Positions 7,652 to 12,816 of a DNA stretch of 13,369 nucleotides are shown here, piece by piece. The stretch is from Actinomycetota bacterium. Lineage in GTDB: Bacteria; Actinomycetota; Actinomycetes; S36-B12. The notes below the pieces were generated by a model, which had not been told where the DNA came from, made no database searches, and saw only the letters and a program-made list of their open reading frames with translations. How positions within the stretch are numbered: position 1 is the stretch's first letter; each line of letters opens with the position of its first letter. A program made the translations under genes and the position numbers. Where the stretch lies: NCBI GenBank assembly GCA_010029945.1, contig RGQW01000025.1:1-13369 (forward strand). Direction: 5' to 3'.

Positions 7652-8043
7652 GCTGCTTCTCCTGTCCAGCGCACACGCGCAAGCCGACCGCCAAGGGCAA
7701 CCGCGATCGCCGTCGCTGCCATGGTCACAAGGACGTAGACCGCAGCGAGACCGACACCCGCCGCGTCACCGCGGTCCACCAGCGCGAACGCTTCCTCCGC
7801 GAAGGCCGAGTAGGTGGTGAATCCACCGAGGAATCCGGTCACGACCAGGCCGCTCACCCAGGCGGCATGCCGAACAACGATGGGGGCGAGAACACCGATC
7901 GCGAAGCACCCGGCCACGTTCGCGATGAGGGTTCCCCACGGAAACGTCGGGGAATCCGCCACCGCCAGAACGAGTTCACCGATGGACCAGCGAGCCAGGG
8001 CTCCTAGGGCACCACCGACCCCGATCGCAAGCCATACACGCAT
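7648..8043 (-). CDS. crcB: Fluoride channel CrcB/Fluc, first subunit
   Basis: This 131-residue Fluc/CrcB protein has GVGGALGALARWSIG (8-22), WGTLIANVAGCFAIG (36-50) with pore Asn42, and TGFLGGFTTYSAFAEE (69-84), followed by a fourth helix (about 98-119) and a basic C-terminus. The ATG 8041-8043 is preferred over an in-frame ATG ending at 8070: homologues start close to the first helix, and TACCCT (8050-8055 minus) ends exactly six bases upstream, the spacing of a leaderless promoter. GGAGG directly abuts the ATG, too close to serve as a normal ribosome-binding site. The gene heads a crcB-crcB-acylase operon. Its upstream region contains the CIRCE operator that also controls the divergent fmdB-type gene. 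No fluoride riboswitch was recognised between them. Confidence 0.93.
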   Translation of the reverse strand: MRVWLAIGVGGALGALARWSIGELVLAVADSPTFPWGTLIANVAGCFAIGVLAPIVVRHAAWVSGLVVTGFLGGFTTYSAFAEEAFALVDRGDAAGVGLAAVYVLVTMAATAIAVALGGRLARVRWTGEAA

Positions 8044-8049
8044 CCTCCG

Positions 8050-8055
8050 AGGGTA
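8050..8055 (-). promoter_or_regulatory. Candidate -10 of the crcB operon
   Basis: TACCCT on the minus strand matches TANNNT and is followed by six bases and the ATG of the first crcB gene. The corresponding -35 zone would fall about 8073-8078, touching the left arm of the CIRCE element, so HrcA binding could block this promoter as well. The -35 bases themselves (GCTAAT) are poor. Confidence 0.4.
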
Positions 8056-8073
8056 GCGATGCACCCGCATGAA

Positions 8074-8100
8074 TTAGCACTCGTTGCCATCGAGTGCTAA
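8074..8100. promoter_or_regulatory. CIRCE operator (HrcA binding site)
   Basis: TTAGCACTC (8074-8082), nine bases, then GAGTGCTAA (8092-8100) is an exact match to the CIRCE consensus 9-N9-9 inverted repeat, the site of the heat-shock repressor HrcA. It ends 23 bases before the GTG start of the fmdB-type gene. A possible sigma-A promoter, -35 TTAGCA (8074-8079), 18-base spacer and -10 TAATCT (8098-8103), lies across the operator, which is the usual geometry for repression. HrcA itself is not encoded in this window. Confidence 0.95.
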
Positions 8101-8123
8101 TCTCACCGAGACAAGGAGGTTCG

Positions 8124-8528
8124 GTGCCCACCTACGAATACGCGTGCTCGTCATGCGACACCACGCACGACATCGTGCAAAAGATGACCGATCCAACTCT
8201 CACCGAGTGCCCCGTGTGCGGCGAGCCGACGCTGCGCAAGGTATTCAACGGAGTGGGTGTTGTCTTCAAGGGCTCGGGCTTCTACCGAAACGACTCTCGC
8301 TCCTCCGGCTCGAGCAAAGATTCACCTAGCAAGGATTCTTCCGGCTCGAGTGAGAAGAAGTCCTCCTCGGACTCCGGTGGTTCTTCCGGCTCGTCCGGCT
8401 CCAGTTCGTCCAGTTCTGGCTCGTCCGACTCCGGATCCACGTCGTCCACGTCGTCGAAGGGCTCCGGATCTGGTTCGACATCCACCTCGACTTCCTCTAC
8501 CTCGAAAAGTTCCGCGTCCACGACCTAG
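8124..8528 (+). CDS. FmdB-family zinc-ribbon protein with Ser-rich disordered tail (Ruc-like)
   Basis: The 134-residue protein begins with a FmdB zinc ribbon: PTYEYACSSCD, then CPVCGEPTLRKVFNG, with Cys8, Cys11, Cys29 and Cys32 forming the metal site. This is followed by VVFKGSGFYRND, the standard end of the domain. Residues from about 58 onward are almost only Ser, Gly, Thr, Lys and Asp and are certainly disordered. GTG 8124-8126 is the start, since AAGGAGGT lies just upstream and family members begin at (V/M)PTYEY; the in-frame ATG at 8094 is inside the operator. M. tuberculosis Rv0991c (Ruc), a redox-regulated chaperone under HrcA control, has the same two-part design and the same neighbourhood. 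The CIRCE element upstream supports a heat-induced chaperone role. Function by analogy is inferred, not shown. Confidence 0.92.
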   Translation: MPTYEYACSSCDTTHDIVQKMTDPTLTECPVCGEPTLRKVFNGVGVVFKGSGFYRNDSRSSGSSKDSPSKDSSGSSEKKSSSDSGGSSGSSGSSSSSSGSSDSGSTSSTSSKGSGSGSTSTSTSSTSKSSASTT

Positions 8529-8545
8529 TCCGCATAGCCCGGACT
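8527..8545 (+). terminator. Weak hairpin after the fmdB-type gene
   Basis: AGTCCG (8527-8532) and CGGACT (8540-8545) make a 6-bp stem with a 7-base loop that begins within the stop codon. Only TTGTGG follows, so a U-tract is lacking. It may limit read-through of the heat-shock transcript into the next gene. Confidence 0.3.
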
Positions 8546-8582
8546 TGTGGACAGCGATTCGACGCGTCCCCGAGCAGGTGCC

Positions 8583-8588
8583 TAACGT
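8583..8588 (+). promoter_or_regulatory. Candidate leaderless -10 of the SAF-like gene
   Basis: TAACGT is followed by exactly six bases and then the ATG at 8595. There is no Shine-Dalgarno before that ATG. TTCGAC at 8558-8563 is a possible but distant (19 bases) -35. Confidence 0.42.
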
Positions 8589-8594
8589 CGAGAC

Positions 8595-9080
8595 ATGACG
8601 GCCTTCGTCGACTTCCTGCGACGCTTCTTCGACGTCTCGCGCTTTCGACATCACCTCAACCGACGACGCCGACTCGTGGCCGCACTCCTCGCCGGTGCCG
8701 GCGCGTTCCTTTTGATCACCGCTCTGCGCTCCCCCGCCCCCGTGCTCGACGGCGGCGTGAGTCCGCGGCTCGATATCGCGCCCGGTGAGGTAGCCGTGCC
8801 AGTGGTCATCAGCCCCTCCGGCGCGTTGTCGACCCTGGCGAGTGGCATGCGGGTCACCTTGGTGGGTCAGGACACGTCACGCATCGATTCCGTGCGGGTC
8901 ATCGACATACCGACGTCAGGGTTCGGTGCTTCACCAGAGTCCATCGCGGTCGTCGCCCTCTCCGAGCAGGACGCGTTGGCCCTCGCTTCCCGCCCATCGC
9001 AGCCGATGGGTGTCATGATCCATTCACGCGACGACCGGAGTGTGGATCATGATCAAGGAATTCAAGACATTCATCAATGA
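8595..9080 (+). CDS. Membrane-anchored SAF/RcpC-like protein
   Basis: The 161-residue product starts with a very basic segment (RFRHHLNRRRR, 16-26), then one transmembrane helix (about 27-43), then an extracytoplasmic beta-rich part. IAPGEVAVPVVISPSGALSTLASGMRVTLVGQ (61-92) and DSVRVIDIP resemble the second half of RcpC/CpaB-type proteins. These are SAF-domain-related pilus or Flp assembly factors, and short single proteins of this kind sit between fmdB and mscL in many actinobacteria. The canonical SAF N-terminal half is not evident, so it is a reduced version. The C-terminus (about 150-161) is read in a frame overlapping mscL by 32 bases, and these last residues look like filler encoded by the overlap. 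It was probably once transcribed with mscL and may still be. The cellular role is unknown. Confidence 0.75.
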   Translation: MTAFVDFLRRFFDVSRFRHHLNRRRRLVAALLAGAGAFLLITALRSPAPVLDGGVSPRLDIAPGEVAVPVVISPSGALSTLASGMRVTLVGQDTSRIDSVRVIDIPTSGFGASPESIAVVALSEQDALALASRPSQPMGVMIHSRDDRSVDHDQGIQDIHQ

Positions 9081-9417
9081 AGGCGACGTTGTCGACCTAT
9101 CGATCGGGGTTGTCGCCGGCGTTGCTTTCGTGACGTTGGCCGAAGCCTTCACCGTGGGTCTCGTCGCACCGTTCGTGCGCATCATTTTGGGCACCGACGG
9201 CGCGATCGGGGAGTTCATCGTTGCCGGGCAAGTTTTCGACATCTCCCTGATCATCGCTGCCATCATCACCTTCGCTATCGAAATCTTGGTGATCTATTTC
9301 GTCTTCGTCGTGCCCATCAATCGTTTTCGAGCACGGCGCGCGTTCGAGGCAGGCTCAGACGAGCACGTGGAGTTACTGCGGGAGATCCGCGACTTGATGA
9401 AGGAGCCGCGCCCCTAG
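9049..9417 (+). CDS. mscL: Large-conductance mechanosensitive channel
   Basis: MscL is a homopentameric pore in the cytoplasmic membrane that opens under hypo-osmotic stress. The 122-residue protein shows the N-terminal amphipathic MIKEFKTFINEGDVVDLSIG, the Gly-rich TM1 (about 15-45, with GVVAGVAF), a short periplasmic loop containing GEFIVAGQVFDI, TM2 (about 67-92, ending YFVFVVPINRFR) and a charged cytoplasmic helix (about 104-118, ELLREIRDLMKE). ATG 9049 is preferred: GGAG lies eight bases upstream, and the product then begins in the family manner. GTG 9040 is a weaker alternative. TM1 is a little unusual in having EAFTVGLVAPF where many homologues have an IMPP-type end. Its stop TAG shares a CTAG palindrome with the stop of the minus-strand small gene that follows. 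Confidence 0.95.
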   Translation: MIKEFKTFINEGDVVDLSIGVVAGVAFVTLAEAFTVGLVAPFVRIILGTDGAIGEFIVAGQVFDISLIIAAIITFAIEILVIYFVFVVPINRFRARRAFEAGSDEHVELLREIRDLMKEPRP

Positions 9418-9563
9418 TCACCGTGATGCGGCGGCACCTGCTCTCGCAGCCATGAGTCACGGTCCGCACTGTCATGGTCGTCGGCCGTGTCGATGTCGTC
9501 GCTCGTTTGATCCGGCAGGAGGTCATCGGGGTCCACACCTGCAGAGTAGTTGCGGACTGCCAT
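9414..9563 (-). CDS. Small acidic protein (49 aa) with WLREQxPPHH end
   Basis: On the minus strand an ATG at 9561-9563 opens a 49-codon frame ending at TAG 9414-9416. The product is strongly acidic and probably disordered (VDPDDLLPDQTSDDIDTADD, then HDSADRD), with a distinctive end SWLREQVPPHHGD. I recall actinobacterial small proteins with similar acidic bodies and a terminal W-x-x-E-x-x-PPH pattern, but cannot name the family. The gene fills the gap between mscL and the next gene, its stop overlaps the mscL stop, and its start is divergent from the next gene with 23 bases between. No Shine-Dalgarno is seen; TACAGA lies seven bases upstream as an imperfect -10. Asp codons are mixed (GAC/GAT) and the composition differs from antisense noise. 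No function can be assigned. Confidence 0.62.
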   Translation of the reverse strand: MAVRNYSAGVDPDDLLPDQTSDDIDTADDHDSADRDSWLREQVPPHHGD

Positions 9564-9586
9564 CTATCGATCTGTAGCGTCCTCAT
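9564..9586. promoter_or_regulatory. Short divergent intergenic region with a candidate -10
   Basis: The 23 bases between the 49-aa gene and the following plus-strand gene include TAGCGT (9575-9580), six bases before the GTG at 9587, a good leaderless -10. TTGCGG (9550-9555), inside the small gene, could act as a -35 at a 19-base spacing. The minus-strand promoter must overlap the same few bases. Confidence 0.42.
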
Positions 9587-10507
9587 GTGATCGTGTCCGA
9601 GGTCGAATGGCGAGCACTCGCTGCAGACCACGCTCGCCGCACCGATCAGTGGATTCAGCCGCACCTCGATCGACGGCGACGAGGGCGCACACACCCGGTG
9701 ATGGATTTCCTCTTCGACTACTACCCCTACTCCCCGGGGCGACTTGGCACCTGGCACCCCGGCCTCGGGGTGCGCCTTGAGGGCGACTGGGAGCCGTCAT
9801 CGAATGCTCACGCCTACGCCCACGACGGAACAACGTGGGGAGTCGATCCCCTCACCGTCGACCGGGTGCGGCTCGCGCTAGCCCTGGGCATCCTGAGGGG
9901 AACGCAAGGTCGTGCCCCGCAGCATTCATGTTTCGGCATGCACGAATGGGCGATGGTGTATCGAACGAGCCCATCGGACGTGCGACACGAGAGCGAGTCA
10001 CTTCGGCTCAGCCCGACAGAAGTTGCCAGCGTTGTCGACAGCGTCGGTCTACGCTGCACGCACATCGATGCTTTCCGCTTCTTCACCGCCGAGGCGGAAC
10101 CGCTGAACGAGCACACGCCCACGCGAGCGCGTCAGGCCAACGACGAACAGCCCGGGTGCATCCACACCAACATGGATCTCTACAAGTACGCCATGTGGTT
10201 CCAGCCCTACATTCCCGGGAACCTCATCGTGGATTGTTTCGAGTTGGCCGTGTACGCGCGGGAGATCGACATGCGGGCGTCGCCGTACGACCTCGAGCAC
10301 CTCGGGTACGCGCCGATCGCGGTGGAAACCATCGACGGCCGACGCGAATACGCGTCCACTCAGCGAGACATCGCAGCGAGGGCTGACTCCTTGCGACAAA
10401 GGCTGATCACGGGACTCACCGCCGTGGACACCGCAGCATCTGCATCCACGCGACACCCCGCAGCAAACCGCGATGCGACACCAATCGCGGCAACGAGTGC
10501 GGGCTAG
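9587..10507 (+). CDS. Conserved actinobacterial protein commonly labelled 3-methyladenine DNA glycosylase
   Basis: The 306-residue protein matches a conserved actinobacterial family carrying the automatic label 3-methyladenine DNA glycosylase. Recognisable blocks are HPVMDFLFDYYPYSPGRL (36-53), WHPGLGV (56-62), SCFGMHEWAMVYR (114-126), LRCTHIDAFRFFTAEAEPL (155-173), EQPGCIHTNMDLYKYAM (187-203), VDCFELAVYAREIDMRASPY (215-234). The many conserved His, Asp, Glu and Cys residues suggest a metal-dependent or otherwise catalytic protein. I see no helix-hairpin-helix or AAG-type fold that would support the glycosylase name. The last 30 or so residues are Ala/Thr/Ser-rich and probably disordered. The GTG start (9587) has no Shine-Dalgarno and fits a leaderless transcript. 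The TauE-type gene starts six bases after its stop, so the two are probably co-transcribed. Confidence 0.85.
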   Translation: MIVSEVEWRALAADHARRTDQWIQPHLDRRRRGRTHPVMDFLFDYYPYSPGRLGTWHPGLGVRLEGDWEPSSNAHAYAHDGTTWGVDPLTVDRVRLALALGILRGTQGRAPQHSCFGMHEWAMVYRTSPSDVRHESESLRLSPTEVASVVDSVGLRCTHIDAFRFFTAEAEPLNEHTPTRARQANDEQPGCIHTNMDLYKYAMWFQPYIPGNLIVDCFELAVYAREIDMRASPYDLEHLGYAPIAVETIDGRREYASTQRDIAARADSLRQRLITGLTAVDTAASASTRHPAANRDATPIAATSAG

Positions 10508-10513
10508 GCAACC

Positions 10514-11329
10514 ATGACGATCGTCATCGCCGCACTTGCCCTTGTCGTCGGACTCGCGCTCGGGCTTCTCGGCGGTGGAGGGTCCATCCTCACCACACCG
10601 CTTCTGGTGTATGTCGCGGGATTCGAACCAAAGCAGGCGATCACCGCGAGCTTGTTCGTAGTGGCGGTGACATCGCTGTTCGGCCTGATCGCGCACGCCC
10701 GCGCGGGGAGGGTGCGATGGAAGACCGGCGTCATCTTCGGCGCCGCAGGCATGGCGGGGGCTTTTGTTGGAGGTCAGATCGGCGCACTCCTCCCCGGCGC
10801 ACTCCTTCTTGCCGCCTTCGGAGTTGTCATGGCCGTCACCGCGGTCGCGATGATTCGTGGGCGCAAGCAGTCGACGACGGGTCGGTCACACACAGGGCTT
10901 CCGTTATTCCGCATCGTCCTCGACGGCCTGATCGTCGGTTTGGTCACCGGCCTGGTGGGGGCCGGCGGAGGTTTCCTCGTAGTTCCGGCGCTCGCATTGC
11001 TCGGTGGACTGTCGATGCCGAACGCGGTCGCCACAAGTCTGCTCGTGATTGCCATGAAATCGTTCGCCGGTTTCTTCGGCTACGCACTCACGTTCGGAGG
11101 CGACTCCATCGTTTCGGTGAACAGCGCAACGACCACGCTCCCGGATGGGTCCAGCATCTGGCCGATTACTTTGACGGTGACCGCATTGGCTGTTGTCGGC
11201 GCTCTTATCGGCAGCCGTTTGGTCGGGAAGATTCCGCCCGAGAAGCTACGCAAAGCTTTCGGCTGGTTCGTCTTGGTGATGGCGGTTCTCATTCTCGGTC
11301 AGCAGATCGCGCAGGCACTCGTCAGTTAG
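10514..11329 (+). CDS. Sulfite exporter TauE/SafE family membrane permease
   Basis: The 271-residue protein has eight or so hydrophobic helices in two related halves. Each half carries a Gly-rich signature: GLALGLLGGGGSILTTPLLV (13-32) near the start and GLVTGLVGAGGGFLVVPAL in the middle, each followed by a helix with a polar, Ala/Ser/Thr-rich beginning (AITASLFVVAVTS and AVATSLLVIAMKS). This inverted-repeat pattern is diagnostic of TauE/SafE transporters, which move sulfite, sulfoacetate or other organosulfur anions. The substrate is not predictable here. A region between the two last helices (VNSATTTLPDGSSIW) is polar and probably an external loop. The ATG lies six bases after the preceding stop, so it is the second gene of a two-gene transcript. 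It converges with the FAD oxidase gene, 56 bases away. Confidence 0.92.
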   Translation: MTIVIAALALVVGLALGLLGGGGSILTTPLLVYVAGFEPKQAITASLFVVAVTSLFGLIAHARAGRVRWKTGVIFGAAGMAGAFVGGQIGALLPGALLLAAFGVVMAVTAVAMIRGRKQSTTGRSHTGLPLFRIVLDGLIVGLVTGLVGAGGGFLVVPALALLGGLSMPNAVATSLLVIAMKSFAGFFGYALTFGGDSIVSVNSATTTLPDGSSIWPITLTVTALAVVGALIGSRLVGKIPPEKLRKAFGWFVLVMAVLILGQQIAQALVS

Positions 11330-11346
11330 ATCACTCACCGACAAGC

Positions 11347-11366
11347 AAAACCGCACGGTGATGCGG
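11347..11366 (-). terminator. Rho-independent terminator of the FAD oxidase gene
   Basis: On the minus strand CCGCA, a six-base loop and TGCGG are followed by TTTTGCTTGT, a short hairpin with a fair T-tract, 19 bases past the oxidase stop. The stem (11351-11355 with 11362-11366) is only 5 bp, so it is a modest terminator. On the plus strand there is no T-tract, so TauE transcripts would not use it. Confidence 0.5.
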
Positions 11367-11385
11367 GAGTCGAGAAGAGCCGGCG

Positions 11386-12765
11386 TTACCAGCGGGCGAG
11401 GGCTTTGCCGGGGTTGAGGATGTTTCGCGGATCGAGGGCTTCCTTGATGCGCGAGTGCAGGTCCATCTGGATCTCATCGATCTCTTTCGCCAATGCTTCT
11501 CGCTTGAGCGAGCCGATGCCGTGCTCACCGGTCACCGTTCCGCCGTTCGCAAGAGCGACGTCGAGAATCTCGTCGAAGGCGGTCAGGGCCCGCGCGGCCG
11601 CCTCATCATCGCCGCGCGGAGTCACGATCGTCGGGTGCAGGTTCCCATCACCAGCGTGTCCGAATGTTGCGATCTGCACGTCGTGACGGTCGGCCACTTC
11701 CTGGATCTGCACCATCGTCCGTGCCAGTTGCGTCCGCGGCACCGCCACGTCGTCGAGCAGCCAGTCTCCCGCGGACTCAAGCGCGGGGATCACCATCCTT
11801 CTGGCACCCACGAGCATCTCGGCCTCTTGGGGATCCTCCGACACGTACGTTTCTTGAGCGCCGGATTGTTCACAAATCTCACTGAGCACCTTCGCGTCTG
11901 ACGCTGATCCCGGTGAATCGAACTGTCCGATCAATAGCGCACCAGCCGAGGTGTCTAGACCCATCGGCTGCCATGCCTCGACCGCGCTGATGGATGCGTT
12001 GTCCATCAACTCAAGCATGCTGGGGCGAAGCCGGTTCATGATGGTGCTCACTGCGCGTCCTGCCTCAGCGACGTCAGAGAAGACGCCGACCACCGTGGTC
12101 GGCGGTGCTGGGATCGGCCCGAGTCGAAGCCGCGCCATCGTGACGATCCCCAACGTGCCCTCGCTACCGACCATGAGGCCGGTCAGGTCGTACCCGGCGA
12201 CTCCCTTGATGGTCTTTCTGCCTAGGCGAGTGATGCGACCGTCAGCGAGAACCACTTCGAGACCGAGCACAGCGTCGCGGGTGACTCCGTACTTGACGCA
12301 GCACAAACCCCCCGCGTTCGTGTTGACGTTGCCACCGATGGAACAAAAATCCTTCGACGCCGGGTCCGGCGCGTACCACAATCCACTCTGCGCGACGTGC
12401 TCTCGAAGCTCGGTGTTGTAGATCCCGGGTTGGGTTTCGACGAAGCCATTGCCGTCATCTACCAGCAGGACATCTCGCATCTTCTCGACGCACACAATCA
12501 AAGAACCATCGATTGCGTTCGATCCTCCCGATAGGCCCGAGCCTGCTCCCCGGGGAACGACCGGGACGCGGTGCTCGTGTGCCGCCGCGAGCACAGCGGA
12601 CACTTGCTCGGTCGACCGAGGAAAAACGACCGCAAACGGTTCTCCCGCGGGAGAACCCGTTGAGCGATCGCGTTGGTATGTGGGGAGACGGTCGGGATCT
12701 GTGACGACGTCGCGGTCAGATAGCGCCGCCTCACACGCAGCGAGTACCGCATCTTCCGGGGTCAC
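11386..12765 (-). CDS. FAD-linked oxidase, GlcD / D-lactate dehydrogenase type
   Basis: The 459-residue flavoprotein of the VAO family has an FAD_binding_4 half and an FAD-oxidase_C half. The FAD loop VPRGAGSGLSGGSNAIDG (70-87) and the PDPASKDFCSIGGNVNTNAG segment (133-152) contact the dinucleotide. GLMVGSEGTLGIVT (196-209) closes the first domain. ATFGHAGDGNLHP (366-378) and NGGTVTGEHGIGSLKR (407-422) hold the metal or substrate His and Glu of glycolate oxidase subunit D and D-lactate dehydrogenases. It probably oxidises a 2-hydroxy acid such as glycolate or D-lactate. No GlcE/GlcF partner genes are adjacent, so it may act alone, as in stand-alone actinobacterial members. GTG 12763-12765 has no Shine-Dalgarno; TAACGT ends six bases upstream. 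It is divergent from the nitroreductase gene, 51 bases apart. Confidence 0.94.
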   Translation of the reverse strand: MTPEDAVLAACEAALSDRDVVTDPDRLPTYQRDRSTGSPAGEPFAVVFPRSTEQVSAVLAAAHEHRVPVVPRGAGSGLSGGSNAIDGSLIVCVEKMRDVLLVDDGNGFVETQPGIYNTELREHVAQSGLWYAPDPASKDFCSIGGNVNTNAGGLCCVKYGVTRDAVLGLEVVLADGRITRLGRKTIKGVAGYDLTGLMVGSEGTLGIVTMARLRLGPIPAPPTTVVGVFSDVAEAGRAVSTIMNRLRPSMLELMDNASISAVEAWQPMGLDTSAGALLIGQFDSPGSASDAKVLSEICEQSGAQETYVSEDPQEAEMLVGARRMVIPALESAGDWLLDDVAVPRTQLARTMVQIQEVADRHDVQIATFGHAGDGNLHPTIVTPRGDDEAAARALTAFDEILDVALANGGTVTGEHGIGSLKREALAKEIDEIQMDLHSRIKEALDPRNILNPGKALARW

Positions 12766-12816
12766 GATCCGACGTTACCGTTCCCGGCGGCCGACCACCT
12801 GTGCAAGCATCCTCAC
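12766..12816. promoter_or_regulatory. Divergent oxidase / nitroreductase promoter region
   Basis: The 51 bases contain TAACGT on the minus strand (12772-12777), six bases before the oxidase GTG, and AAGCAT on the plus strand (12805-12810), six bases before the nitroreductase GTG. The first is a good TANNNT -10; the second lacks the leading T. No ribosome-binding site precedes either start. Confidence 0.42.

Noticed and set aside
6980..7738. 252-codon plus-strand frame across the acylase-crcB junction
   Set aside because: It is antisense to three recognised genes, with a hydrophilic Arg/Asp-rich composition typical of shadow frames.
8101..8123. Possible fluoride riboswitch near the crcB genes
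   Set aside because: The space upstream of crcB is occupied by the CIRCE element and a ribosome-binding site for the divergent gene, and the crcB transcript seems to start at or close to its ATG, leaving no leader for an aptamer.
8300..8520. Tandem-repeat or CRISPR-like signal in the Ser-rich coding region
   Set aside because: The repeats are short, irregular serine/glycine codons without constant unit length or spacers; they are explained by the protein's low-complexity tail.
8282..8521. Minus-strand frame of 79 codons, very rich in Glu, Asp and Pro
   Set aside because: It is the antisense image of the Ser-rich tail of the FmdB-type gene: repeated TCC/TCG/GGC serine and glycine codons read backwards as acidic and Pro codons.
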